From Bradysia coprophila (taxonomy: Eukaryota; Arthropoda; Insecta; Diptera; Sciaridae), in NCBI RefSeq assembly GCF_014529535.1, contig NW_023503362.1, forward strand, positions 28,951 through 92,950: a stretch of 64,000 bases of DNA, read 5' to 3'. Position numbers and translations under genes: made by a program. Within the stretch, counting starts at the first letter, position 1. Every line of letters starts with the position of its first letter. The notes under the pieces were generated by a model. The model worked only from the letters and a program-made list of their open reading frames with translations. It made no database searches and was not told the origin of the DNA. Shown piece after piece: positions 37,076 to 49,563 of the stretch.

Positions 37076-38028
37076 TCGTCTGTGAAAAGTTAATCTCCAG
37101 ATGTCAGTGTTAAGGCGACCCTGCGAACTGTATTTAACTTGTATTGTATTGTGATAGAAACGTACAATCTATCTTTTATCTCGCATTTCATACAGATTTT
37201 ATTTAATAATTTAGTCTAGAAAATCCTTCATGCTAGTTAAACCATTTCACCATTCCAGTGGGTCACTTAACTTAGCATCCAATTTGAGTGTATGATTTAT
37301 TAATTACCACAAGGTCAACAAACTTCCTCTACTTACTACGCAGTAACTATTCGAAACTAAAAATAGAAATGATATCACCTTACAGACAATTATATACAAA
37401 CTATAAACTGGTTCTCAAGGTCAGCAGAGACTTGCGTGCTTGTGTTAGTGCTTTTGAGGAAGTATCGTGTGACGATACAGTAAAATTGTGTGAATGTGGT
37501 TGAGACACCAACACACTGATAACATTTACTAACAATTTAGAAGCGAAAATTTTAGAATTATTGTTTGGGGTTATTCATTCGTGCTAGACGATACGATGAG
37601 CCTACTAGTGTGTTCATATCAGTGAAATAATACCGTTGAGTTTCCGACTTGATTAAAATTAACAGCTGCTTAGATACACTTAGTGCCGATTAGAAGTTTA
37701 CTTGGAGCAGAGATCACAAATTTGATACAGGTAAGAAATATGCAAAACGTTTGTCTAAATTACTTATTTTTAGGTTAAAAAAGAAGTAGTAACTGAGACT
37801 TGAACAGTTAGTATGTATAACTATTATGAGTCAAATCACCAATTTTTCGCCCACTTCGAAAACAAGCTATCCCCGATATTATTGAGTTATAGCTCATTCG
37901 ATTCGTCGTTCAATTCTAGCGAAGGGGTCACTCTCTGAGGAAAATGTATAAAAATAATTATTTTTCGAAAAGAGTCGCTCGGAATCGATCGGTTGTGAGC
38001 TAGAATTGTCACCCAGACACGTTACTAA

Positions 38029-39100
38029 TAAAAAACGAGCCGTCAGAACAGTCGGAGCGTTTGCTGCGACTGAGCCCCGTACAAACCCGTACATCTATTG
38101 CGTACGTGACCCTAGTTCGTCCGTCGCCCTACTCTTACCGTAAGCCTACTGCGCCCGTAAACGTCGGTAAAGTAAAATTCTTATGACATGTGTACGTCTT
38201 AAAAATTGCGCATAGCGCAATTACGAAGCCCCGTACGACGTTCCTTTCAAATGTAACACAAATTTCGAATTGACCTAAAATTAAGTAAGTATCATTTTCA
38301 CCGATTTATATTGATTTTACAAAAATCCAAAATGGCGGCCGACGGCCATTTTGTTAGGAGGTGGAAAGTAGTACGGCTGCTTTACATTCGTTAGTACCTT
38401 TCAAACAAAAAAAAATGTGAAATTCGATCAAAGTTTACTCGAGATATTACCAAAAAACACCACCTTCACTGTACGGCCGAGTAGCCACATATAAGCTCAC
38501 TCCAAGAGACCTAGCGCATGCTCCGGTCAACCTAATTTCATAAACTTTTTTTCCCCTGATTGGTACGGTCAATAGCTATCTAATAAAGCAAAATCCATCT
38601 AAATACGTTCAAATTTGGCCAACCTACAAGCAAAAACGGCTTGCCGCCCTGTACCTAGTTCACACCAAGGGGTCTAACTCACGAGTCGGTCATCCAATTT
38701 TCATAAACTTTTTTTTTGTCGATCGGTATTGTAAATACCTTTCATTTGACGTATCACTTACAAGTGTAGTGCTTAAATGTCTGGAGATATCGTCGAAAAA
38801 CAGTTAGGCACTTATTGGGCCCCAGCTCCGGGAGGGTCGACCCAAAATCGCCCATCTTCGAACTTAGCCTCACTATTTTGACTATCTTTCAGGGAAAAAA
38901 AATTTTGAAATCGGATTTGATTTACTCAAGATATCGACGTGACAGACGGACGGACGGACGAACGGACGGACAAAATTTTTATTGCGGATTCGTTATCTAT
39001 GAACATAGGCAAACACTTTGCCCTTATCGTCTGCTTCGAATTCCATCAATTACACACGGCATCGTAATCCTATAAGCCCCTTCGTACTTCGTACGGGTCT
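38029..39100 (+). repeat. dispersed CGTACG-rich repeat, copy 1
   Basis: A repeat of about 1.07 kb. It opens GAGCCGTCAGAACAGTCGGA, contains AATTGCGCATAGCGCAATTA, the GGCGGCCGACGGCC segment, a GGACGGACGGACGAACGGAC tract, and ends CCTTCGTACTTCGTACGGG. Inverted relatives lie at 59349-60112 and 62563-64000. No transposase or reverse transcriptase is visible, so it is non-autonomous. Internal phrases (CTTTCA, AACTTTTTTT, 'ACTC.AGATAT') recur, which suggests it grew from a shorter unit. Confidence 0.8.
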
Positions 39101-39451
39101 AAAAACTACTTTGGACAAGAATTTGGTTCAAATTTACTCTTTTATACCAGCCGTAAAGGTCAACTTTTTTTCAAATGGTCCGCAATTCCTGCAACATCAA
39201 ACTTCTGTGGTGAAATTTTGATATGTGATGGTGGCTGAAGCCAGCTACCATAATATGTAAACGGCCCATCAGAACAATGATGTTGTGTAGAGATTCCGTC
39301 CTATTTGAAAGTTGACCATACTTTGACTGATGTCATGGGTGGTGAACGGTACTAATTTTTGGGTATCGGTAAAATACTCTTTGAACAGAGGTGCTAAGTT
39401 TCGACCTTTCCTAATTTACGTTCTCTGGGCGCCAATTCTCAAGAATTTAGG

Positions 39452-39616
39452 GCTTGATTTCCACTTACAAAAAAATCACGCAGTTTTGCCTCCGCTTAGC
39501 TAAACCACGCCCCTTTTCTATTGTTTAAAGTGTAAACGCAGAGAAAAATCAGTGCTTTTTTCGTAAGTGGAAATCAAGAGCAAACAGAGCGTAAACGGCG
39601 TAAGTGGAAATCAAGC
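39452..39616. mobile_element. GCTTGATTTCC MITE, copy 2
   Basis: Starts GCTTGATTTCCACTTAC and ends GTAAGTGGAAATCAAGC. The right terminal sequence occurs twice (about 39559-39580 and 39599-39616), so the right end carries a short duplication. Family with 32145 and 46022. Confidence 0.8.
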
Positions 39617-40394
39617 ATTCGTAACTTGTTAGTTGTCACTTTAATGTTCATACGATTATAATAAGTTTGAGGTAATGTTCATGTGCGTAGTTGGGGAAGT
39701 TAAATACCCGACGCCCCCAACAGTATTTTATCAGTCCTAATGTGTGTGATCTTTGCGAATGAAAAGACTAGCCATTTTTTTTAAAGAGGCATCACTGGAA
39801 ATAATTTCATAGAAATGTTTTCAGTGGTGCCATCGATGTCCCTTTCAAAATGACTACACTGTGACTTAACATTTACAATGATATAATATATGTAAGCGTG
39901 TGAATGCCAGCTGACTTTTTTAGGGACTGTATTAAATACCGTAATTGCATTTTAAATCGATGAATTTTGTAATTTCAGAGTTCCGTTAGACATTGTCACC
40001 TGCACAAAAGAGTTTTATCCGACAACTTCAAAGGACGCTAGACATTATTGGCGCGCATTCAATACTGGATGTGTTCACATTGTTAATGCCATTGAATGAC
40101 AACACTGAAAGAGCATAGAACGCATAGAAAAATAGAAATATTCGCCATTAATCATCTCGCCGGCGAATTTGCAATTTAAATGTTCTGTAGTGTCCTGATC
40201 AGATGTGATATATAGTGTAGAGCCAAAAGTTAGCGACAAAATAAGCCAACTTGTATTTTCGGTTTGTGTATGTTTTATCGAGCCGTGCGTAAATTCTGAG
40301 TCGAAAGTCAATACTAAGGTGCTGTCTGTTCCAAGCAACAAGAGATTTTTGCACGAATTAAACAGAGTGTTCCAGTGAAGTTTCCATTTCGAAA

Positions 40395-41504
40395 ATGTCT
40401 GGAATTGCAGGTACAATAAAATTGGCTTTGTTCTTTTGTTTTTTTTTTTAATTGAATGAATTCAATGAATTGAAATACAACTTTGACGTTGAAAGGCAAT
40501 GTTTTCAATTCAACGTTGGATATTTTCAATCAACAAAACATTTGTTTCGTCCATTTTTCACATTTACCAACATTCTTGTAGTTGCGCGTCTCGGTGAAGA
40601 GCGAAAGACTTGGCGAAAAGATCATCCGTATGTAAGTAGACAGGGCTGTGTTTTGCCTGATTTCCGAAATAAATTCTTTGCGAACATTGTAAACATTTCA
40701 ATTGTTTCATTTTACAGGGATTTGTGGCTCGTCCAGTGAAAAATCTCGATGGAACATTGAACTTGATGTCCTGGGAATGTGCAATTCCCGGCAAAAAAGG
40801 GGTAAGATTTTTACAATTTTTCTATATCTCAAAATACGAGCTAGGACGTTGCCGAATTTTACAATCAATTCGGCAGAGGCATCACCGTGAAGTCAACATC
40901 CACTGTGATCTTTTGAATTGATGTGACCTCGATGCCAAGGTCATTGTAATTAGATCATTACTATATCCGTAACAGTTGTTTCGATTGACTCCACTATGCT
41001 GATGACAGTAAATTCGTCAAAACAGTCCATAACGTCGCAGCTGCAGCCTACCTCAATACTGTTTCGGAATGTTCGTTCCACTTTCTATGTGTTCCCAAAT
41101 TTAGTCACGCCGTACAAAATCTGAACCATTTGAAAGTTCAACTGTAAATTTTACCATTGGGATTTCCTTCGCAGACACCATGGGAAGGCGGTTTGTACAA
41201 GCTGCGAATGATTTTCAAAGACGACTATCCAACGAGTCCGCCGAAGTGTAAATTCGAGCCGGCCCTGTTCCATCCGAATGTGTATCCATCGGGAACGGTG
41301 TGTTTATCTTTGCTAGATGAAGACAAAGATTGGCGCCCGGCAATCACAATAAAACAAATTCTGATCGGTATACAGGATCTATTGAACGAGCCGAACATCA
41401 AGGACCCGGCGCAGGCAGAAGCGTATACAATTTACTGTCAGAACAGACAGGAGTATGATAAGCGCGTAAGAGCTCAAGCACGTGCTATGGCTGCCACTGA
41501 GTAG
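40395..41504 (+). CDS. Ubc9 (lesswright): SUMO-conjugating enzyme UBC9, copy B
   Basis: Four exons, 40395-40410, 40582-40631, 40718-40801 and 41175-41504, encode 159 residues. The catalytic Cys93, HPN motif and N-terminal SUMO/E1-binding helix are all intact, so this copy should also be an active SUMO E2. The first intron interrupts codon 6 (GCAG|TTGC); copy A has these bases joined exactly. Nucleotide differences from copy A are mostly silent, so both have been under purifying selection since they separated. AATAAA lies at 41702-41707. The gene faces the mitochondrial EF-G2 gene tail-to-tail. Which copy is ancestral is not settled, though loss of the intron in copy A is the simpler reading. 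Confidence 0.95.
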
Positions 41505-41701
41505 CTTTCGGTATAATGGCACGTTTCACTTCACAATTTTCAAACTTAATTTTAATTTTTTTTTAAGTGAATTTATAATTAATGAGTAGTGGGTACGACT
41601 GTGTGAATAGTTGTTCAGACCTGAAGAAAAATCCAAAACCAGATTGAATGAACGTTCATTTACTCTTTTTTTCTATTGTTTAGCCGTAAGCTGGAACGAT
41701 T

Positions 41702-41707
41702 AATAAA
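41702..41707 (+). terminator. poly(A) signal of UBC9 copy B
   Basis: AATAAA about 200 bases after the stop codon. Confidence 0.55.
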
Positions 41708-42727
41708 TTGACAGTTAATCAAACTGAAATCTCAAATGCGTTTTTCTAAATGGTGTTAAACAGAAGTGTGACGAACAACGGTTGAGTTTGGAGCAAAAAA
41801 CTTAACGGATTCTCGTCTTGCCAATATAAGTGAAATCCAAAGTCTAACCGTTACTACAATTAATTGGAAAAATCACTTAAACCGATTGCAATATCAGAAT
41901 TCGACAAACTTGTTTAGGGAAAATAATGATTTTCTCCCTGGAACCGGACTGCAAAAATTATATTGATACGAGGAAGAGCCTTTCCTTGAAGGAAGTTGCC
42001 GTATTACACGTATATCGAAACATCTTCAAAAGCTGTTTCTAGTGCTATGGCATGCATAATGCGCGAGCGAAGCGAGTCATAGCTTGTCTGTTATCCAAGT
42101 TGACCCCAGAGTAAACTTTAACATGCGAGAATCAAAGAAATGAAATCAGTGTCTTTCTGTTGAGTTATTAGAGCGCCACTGGGCTCTCATGATATGTTCA
42201 ATGAAGAATATCGATCCAGGATACATTACGACTAAAAGTGAACGTAATCGATTGCGGACACTTCTCAGAAATAGCCTACCTCAGAAATCATTAATAACAA
42301 CATTTTCCCAAAAAACAATCCTGTTCCAAAGATTAAATTGAGAATTACCAGACATCCGACTCCGACGTCACTATATTCCGCGAGCGATGCATTTCAATCA
42401 ACATGCTTCCTAGATTAGGGGCCAACCAGGTAAGTGGTAAAACCAGACATCCAGATGTAAATTTCGTCACTGAGGGGGGAGAGCTTTACCTTGTTGCAAT
42501 ATAATACGAATTCCACCAACTTCTCTCTTTCGATCGAGATGTATCTCTCACATCTCTCAAATTTTAAGTTGTTGAAAGGCGGCAAAATTCGCGAGAAACT
42601 TCCCTGCTCTACTGGAACTGGGAGTGATAACACGATTCATTTTGTTAACATTTATTTGTAACCAATTAACTGAACGTCTTGTATTACTAAATCCCCAGTA
42701 ATTTAGTCTTGTATTACATTTATAGCT

Positions 42728-42733
42728 TTTATT
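42728..42733 (-). terminator. poly(A) signal of EF-G2 gene
   Basis: AATAAA on the minus strand about 52 bases after the stop; a second lies at 42651-42656. Confidence 0.6.
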
Positions 42734-42784
42734 GCAATTGATTTCTCTAAATCACATTCTCCACATTTAATTTTGAACAAATCA

Positions 42785-45402
42785 TCATTCTAAGCCTTGG
42801 GCTCGTCGAATGGCTGACGATTCTTCGAATGGATTCATATCTGCGTACCCATGTGGTTGCATGTTCATCGATGCACCACCCGAACTTATCGTTCGAATGA
42901 CAGTCGAATAACCGCTTAATTCAGCAAGTGGTGCTAGTACACTGACCACCTGGTTTACAAGAAACAAACAAAAACGAAATGAGAAATGGTTCCTACGGGA
43001 CTCATGATACTTGCATCATCTCTGTAATCACCTTATTGAATGCACCTTTCGATTCAACGTTTAAAATGGTGGCTCGTCGCTTCGATAAATCCGACAAAAT
43101 TTGCGACATTCGGTCAGCGGGAGCAACGATTTCGATGGACATTATCGGCTCCAGTAGTCGAAGTCCACCTTTTAATAAAATCTGGAGCGAAAAAAAATGG
43201 TTTTTGGTGAAATCGTTCAGACTCTGATGTATTAAATGACGAACCTTTTGAACACATTGCGTTGCAGCTGACATCAGAAAGGAATCGGCCGTGCCTCGAC
43301 CAATTTGTAAATTATGTAAAATGATTTGTGTGTTGATGATATTTCCTCCTATTTTCGGGCCTCTGTCCAGAGCAGCGATGGCACCTTTCCTAAACACATT
43401 CATCGAACGAGGTCTCACTAATTGCATATTCAGAGTAGCTTCTGGTGATGTGTCGATGCTGTAAAACAAATTTTACCATGTACAACAACATCAAGATTTT
43501 TGATAGTAGAACAGTCTCACCTAAACGTCTCTGTGCCGTCTTTCACCAGCGACATATCAATCGTAACCGACTGTTTTGAGCCAGCGATATCCTTTTCCAT
43601 TTGAAACGTATCCCGTGCATCCTGTTCGAGTGTTTCTTTGTAAGCAATTTGTAACGGTCCCAGGTCAGCATCGATTTTAAATTCGCTCATCAGTCTCGAT
43701 CTGACAATATCCAAATGCAATTCACCCATTCCACCCAAAACGGTTTGCATGGTTATCTCGTCGTAAGTAACCCGAAGACTGGGATCCTCTCGTTGAAGTT
43801 GCTTCAGCGCATTCTCTAATGCCAATTGATAGGAAATACTGGGTGGTTCGACTGAACAAAAATAAACGGCGTCCGGAGTTTTCGGTGCAAGTCCGAGTGT
43901 ACTTGAAATAAACTCAAAATTCGATACTTCTTCCGTAGGATCTATCGGTTCCGAAATGGGAGCAAGTTCTTTCTTCATCTTCTTTTGAAGCTTTTTCTGT
44001 GCGGATTTGAGGGAAGACACAGTAGTAACTAACAAGTCGCCAGTGCAGGTACTCTGAAACGATTGGTGAATATTGTCTTTAATTAAATGGACAGTAAGGC
44101 AGGTTCAGTACTTTCAATCCGGCACAAACTGCGATGTCACCTTCGCCAATTTCTTGTATTTCTCGGTATTCGTCAGCCAAAGCTTCGTACAATTTTGGAA
44201 CATTTTCGTTGGTACCCCGTGAAGTCACCACCTTTGATCCTTTACGCAATTTACCGTTGATTATTCGTACCAAACTCAGTGCACCTTTTTGCTTGTCATG
44301 CGTTACTTTAAACACTTTACCAACGAAGTCTTTACTGAAATTGCAGACAATCAACGACATCATTTCACTACAATCAAAACTTTGCTGAATGATGGAATAC
44401 TTGCTCAAAACAATCGTAGTTCGAATTTCGTTCTTCTGGTGAGGGGAGGTAGTCTACAACAGCATTCATAAGCGGCTGTACTCCAGTGTTTTTGTACGCA
44501 GATCCGAGAAGAACGGGGACAACTTTCTGGTTAATTGTGGCTCGACGAATTGCATTTGACAAGTCTATAGAGCTGATGTTGTCAAGGCTGTCATTCGATA
44601 TAATAGCCTCAGCTAAGTCGTCGTCGAAACCGGATATTGTATCGATGAGTGTACTGCGTTTTTCCTTTATAAAAGCTTCCATGTCTGGTTTCAGTGGAAC
44701 GATTAAGCATTTCCGTCCTTCGTTTTCAAAGATCAACTGTTGTTGACTGACTATGTCCACTATTCCCTTCAATTTTCCACTCTCTTTCACTGGCCACTGC
44801 AACACAGCCGGTACTGCATTCAATTTCTTCTTCAAATCCTCGACTGTTCCCGCAAAGTCTGCATCCGATCGATCCATTTTATTGGCAAAAGCAATCCGTG
44901 GCAACTTATGTTGATCCGCCTGCGACCATACGGTGAGTGTTTGAGCTTCAACACCAGCTGACGCGTCCAATATGATGCAAACACCATCGACTGCGCTCAA
45001 TGATTGCTCCACTTCCATCGTGAAGTCTATATGACCGGGCGTGTCAAGCAAATTAATGCGACAATCTTTCCAGTCGAACGACACAGCCGAACTACAGATT
45101 GTTATTCCTCGTTCACGTTCTTGGGCCAAATAGTCGGTTACAGTGGTTCCATGATGCACCTCACCCAGAATGTTTGTCTTTCCGGAGTAGAATAGCATAC
45201 GTTCAGTCGTTGTTGTCTTGCCTAAATGTTAGCGTTACAGGTTTCAATTTTAGTGATAGCAAATATTGTCACTGATCTTACCTGCATCTATGTGCGCCAA
45301 GATTCCAATATTTCGAATTTTGCTGGGATGGTGCAAATGTCGTACAATGGTGCTCAGTTTCCATTTTACTAAATTTGATAAGACAACTCGTTCAGCCAGC
45401 AT
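42785..45402 (-). CDS. GFM2: mitochondrial ribosome-releasing factor 2 (EF-G2)
   Basis: Seven exons: 45402-45282, 45221-44405, 44334-44112, 44053-43521, 43458-43245, 43181-43032 and 42949-42785, giving 740 residues. The GTPase works with ribosome recycling factor to split mitochondrial ribosomes after termination. G motifs are clear: AHIDAGKTTTTER (36-48), RGIT, DTPGH and NKMD. The domain after them (KVFKVTHDKQKGALSLVRII, then VCAGLKS) and the C-terminal EF-G fold (GGMGELHLDI, PIMSIEI) match EF-G2 and not EF-G1. The N-terminus MLAERVVLSNLVKWKLSTIV is basic, fitting mitochondrial import. The second intron (44404-44335) has a GC-AG donor (GCAAGT): only this joins the frame, producing NYDCFDKDFVGKVFK. 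All other introns are GT-AG. Confidence 0.94.
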
Positions 45403-46020
45403 TTTTATAAATTTAGCTTGTTACAGTAGTCTGAAAACGATCGATAGCTTCTTGAAACTAACGATACAACCTGCCCCAGATCATTCATTCAGTTCTGAAT
45501 GGTATACACTTTCGAATCCTTCACTCCCTAAGTTCGGTGTATCATTTGACATTCTAGGTTATGGTTATGTTTTGGCAGAAGAGCCAGAACAGCTGTTTTA
45601 CAGTGCGCTCACTGGTTCAGTCGGTTCAGTCCGTTCAGTCGCACAGAGACTGTACAATTTTTCCATTTCGCTTCAAAGCAGAGAAATAAAAAGCAGATGG
45701 TATTTATAGAGATCTCTACGTTTATTCACTTAGAGAAGTAGAAACCACTGTGTAATAAAACGGAGACATGCGATGAGTAATTAGATCATTTCACGTAATT
45801 ACTTGCAACGTTTTACTGTTATGGGATGCACGCAACAGAATCAACTGATGAAGGTCAGCTCTGCGCTTGGGTAGCCGCTAACTCCTGAGGCCGATTCAAT
45901 ATCTTCGTCTCAATTTTCACTCAGCGCAAGGAAAATTAGTGATAAAAAGAAGGAACGTGGACATTGCTATCCGACTAATTACATAATCTTCAGTCAACTC
46001 GTCATTTGTAACTGATATTA
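45403..46020. other. intergenic, upstream of EF-G2
   Basis: No gene supported. The 147-codon plus-strand ORF at 45266-45709 begins antisense to EF-G2 exon 1 and has no coding signature. GGTTCAGTC recurs three times at about 45611-45640. Confidence 0.35.
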
Positions 46021-46021
46021 G

Positions 46022-46139
46022 ACTTGATTTCCACTTACGAAAAAAGTTTACTCCGTTCAGTCTCCGTTTACTCTTCAAACAATGAAATGAGGCGTGGTTT
46101 AGCTAAACGGAGGCAAAACGGCATAAGTGGAAATCAAGC
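46022..46139. mobile_element. GCTTGATTTCC MITE, copy 3
   Basis: A compact copy with ends ACTTGATTTCCACTTACG and CATAAGTGGAAATCAAGC. The interior shares GGCGTGGTTTAGCTAAACGG with the interrupted copy at 32145-33837. Confidence 0.85.
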
Positions 46140-47740
46140 ATAATTGCAGGGAGCTAGTTTTTTCTGAACAGTGATTAGGATTTTCGGAAACATGTGACAG
46201 TACCAGCCCGGGAAAATCGGTTTTTAGTAAGTGCCGTAGAGTAAGAGAATTAGAGAAAGTTTGTTAGAGAATGGGTTTCTAGGGCAAGGTTTGCGTTTGC
46301 GAAACGCGACTGTTACCTTCTAACCTTTTCACCCCAATGGTTTGTAGAATGTATTTTCTTTGGTATTTATACGTTTTCCACTTGGCAATCGGGGTATGTA
46401 AGTATCGTAGGTTCACATACGCAATATAATAGGTGTAACCACCCGTTTCTAATTTAGATCGCTCAAGCCCATATTCTATCGCGTACATAGTAACACAAGA
46501 AGAAATATTAATGTTATAAGAACTCTCCATCGCAACTATTCGAAAACAAGAATAGACCGCCAATATCCAGATGTTGAACAATAAACATCTCCACCAACTT
46601 TCACCAATTTGGTAGTCAGCTACCACATTATCGAATTATAAATAGGCAAGCAGCCTAAATAATTTCATCAGTCGGTGTGCAGCTCTCAAACAGTAAACAT
46701 CTCTTCCACATCTCCATCAGCATGGTCGTCAACTACCAGTTTGGTAGTCAACTATTAAAAATTTAACTTTAAATAGGCGAGCATGTAGAATAATTTTGTC
46801 AGCCGTCGTGTAGTTCTCGCATAGCAAACATCTTTTCTCCAGAAATCACTCTTGGTAGTCAATTATAGCCTTGGTATTTAGCTACCAACTACCAAATGTT
46901 CGAATTGCAATGTTAACTGTGAGCTATCGGTTATCAGATAACGGATAATTATTATTTGGCTGGTGTTGATTTGCTCATAGTGGCTTTGCAATTTGGAATA
47001 TCAATCCAGCTACCAAAAATACTAACTTCCAAAACTACCAACTACCAAAAATACCAACTACCGACTGAGAGCTACCAAAATTTGTGGAACAGACAGACAG
47101 ACAGACAAAGCGGCCATAATAGGGTATTTATTCCAGAAGAAAAAAGACCTAAAAAAACAGTTACTAGTCAAATGAATATCCTATATCTAGCAAACAAACC
47201 AGGAAGATTAGGGTGGTAAAACTGTTCAGTGTATCCTGTCATAGAAAATATAAACATTTTCATTTCGCTCAACATTCTTCAAAAACATTCTTCGCGTTCT
47301 TTGAAGCGATTAAACCCTCAACATTCTTCTTATGAGAATATTGAGTGAATTGAAAATGTTTAGCAAGGTCAAATTTTCATACAACTTTTTGCTTTTGTCC
47401 TACTACTCCTACTACTCCCACATGTTCTACATTGTTACATAATGTTTGCATTGACATTCGGGCTTATTGTTTCTACGAACTGTTGGAACTTAACGAAACA
47501 ACCAAACTCATTAATTTTGCTAACGAAACTAAGTTGAATGAATTCGGAAAAAAGGAAAATGAGAAAAAAAAAATCAATTTTCAAATTGATTGCGCTCTCA
47601 GCACATTTATTTCGTTTCGGCGAAATTTATTCCCGCTCTCGCTTTGATCTCGCTCACCTCAAATCCTCTGATGCGGCAGGCTGTAGCGACATTCCTTTGA
47701 CATTTTCTTTTTGACATTTCTTGAAAAAGGTGTAAGTTCT
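46140..47740. other. intergenic with decayed short repeats
   Basis: No gene supported. Around 46643-46720 and 46771-46835 a motif recurs in diverged form: ATAGGC(A/G)AGCA, then TAATTT(C/T)(A/G)TCAG, then AGTTCTC and AAACATCT. Near 47010-47080 ACTACCAA repeats, followed by GACAGACAGACAGAC. The 3' part should hold the eEF1-gamma promoter; a pyrimidine start CCTTTGACATTTTCTTTTTG at about 47694 could be a 5' TOP-like leader. Confidence 0.35.
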
Positions 47741-47743
47741 ACA

Positions 47744-49563
47744 ATGGCTGGAGTAAGTAAAATTCCCAATTAAATCCGAATTTATCGGCTGAATCGTTTT
47801 CGATTTAATGCTAAATTGCAATCTATTAGAATCATCGTACGATTAATAACGAATTTCTTTGTTTTATATTTCAGACCTTGTATACATACCCAGAAAACTT
47901 TCGTGCTTATAAGGCACTGATTGCTGCTCAATATTCCGGAGCTCAAGTGAAAATTGCATCAGATTTTGTGTTCGGCGAAACAAACAAGTCCGATGCGTTC
48001 CTGAAGAAGTTCCCATCGGGAAAGGTGAGTAATGGAAATTTGTTTATTGTGTCGGCCTTTTACCGAGTAAGGTTAGGTTGTTTTGCTGACGTTTCTTGTT
48101 ATTTTTGTGACACCACACAGAGAGTGTAATCATTGTAACCTCGATTCGTCGAAATTTCCTCCTTGAGATGACTTAATGATGCAATGTTGCACAACGATTT
48201 GTGTCCCTTAATTGATTGCGGATTCCGATTCAGTGTTTGCGCATTTGTGAGTGACGATTTTTTTGGGCCATTGTCTCATTTATCATAACATTTTCCAGCG
48301 ACTTTTTGTTGCCTATTTTGTCTCAGCCGAAAATACAAGAACCGTTCAGTGAACCGTGACATTCGTAGAATCTAAGTTTCCAGCAAGAGAAGCAAAGACC
48401 GAATCATAAACAAATGAATTTTCAATTTGTAGGTGCCAGCCTTTGAAACTAGCAACGGACAAACCATAACAGAAAGCAATGCTATCGCCTTCTACGTGGC
48501 CAACGAAAAGTTGCGTGGAGCGTCCGATTTGGAAAAGGCTCAAGTATGGCAATGGATCAGTTTTGCCGACAGCGAAATTTTGCCATCATCTTGTGCCTGG
48601 GTATTCCCATTGTTGGGCATTATGCCATACAACAAAAACACCGTTGAACGTGCCAGGGCCGACATAAATGTCGCACTTACTGTCCTCAACAAGCATTTGC
48701 TAAGCAATACGTTTTTGGTGGGTGAACGCATCTCATTGGCTGATATCATTGTGTTCACAAACCTTCTACATTTGTACCAATACGTGTTGGAGCCGACCGT
48801 TCGCAGTGCATACGGAAATGTAAATCGTTGGTTCGTAACGATCTTGAATCAAACACAAGTGCAAGCGGTTGTGAAGAATTTCTCTCTATGCGCAAAGGCC
48901 ATTGAATTCGATCCGAAGAAGTACGCCGAATTCCAAAGCAAGTCCGGTGGTGCTAAGGACGCCAAACCACAAGAACCGAAAAAGGATAAGAAAGAGAAGA
49001 AACCGGCACCAGCCAAAAAGGAAGCCGAACCAGTCGAAGAAATGGATGCAGCTGAATTGGCTTTGATGGAAGAGCCCAAATCAAAGGATCCGTTCGATTT
49101 ACTGCCAAAGGGTACATTCAACATGGACGACTTCAAGCGTTGCTACTCAAACGAAGAGGAAACCGTTTCAGTTCCATACTTCTGGGAGAAATTCGATTCG
49201 GAAAACTATTCAATTTGGTTCGGTGAATACAAATACAGCAGCGAATTGACAAAGGTGTTCATGAGCTGTAACTTAATCGCTGGCATGTATCAACGATTGG
49301 ATAAAATGAGAAAACAAGCATTCGCCTCAATGTGTCTGTTCGGCGAGGATAACAACAGCACCATATCGGGTGTGTGGGTATGGCGTGGACAGGAACTTGC
49401 ATTCCAATTGTCGCCAGACTGGCAAATTGATTACGAAGTGTACGACTGGAAGAAACTCGACCCAACCGCAAATGAAACTAAGGAATTGGTTAAACAATAT
49501 TTCTCGTGGGCTGGTGCCGATAAGGAAGGGCGTAAATTCAATCAAGGCAAAATTTTCAAATAA
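47744..49563 (+). CDS. eEF1G: translation elongation factor 1 gamma
   Basis: Three exons, 47744-47752, 47875-48024 and 48433-49563, encode 429 residues, normal for the family. The first coding exon is only nine bases (Met-Ala-Gly). eEF1G is the structural subunit of the eEF1B complex that recharges eEF1A with GTP. An N-terminal GST-like fold spans about residues 1-215 ([20 protein letters not shown], later [20 protein letters not shown]). A Lys/Pro/Glu linker at about 225-261 ([20 protein letters not shown]) follows, then the conserved C-terminal domain ([20 protein letters not shown] to [20 protein letters not shown]). Codon use and intact frame indicate a strongly expressed housekeeping gene. 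A poly(A) signal lies at 49791. Confidence 0.96.

Noticed and set aside
44354-44408. Frameshift in EF-G2 between the two long ORFs
   Set aside because: The change of frame is explained by a 70 bp GC-AG intron.
45266-45709. 147-codon plus-strand ORF
   Set aside because: Its first third is antisense to EF-G2 exon 1 and the rest has no domain or splice support.
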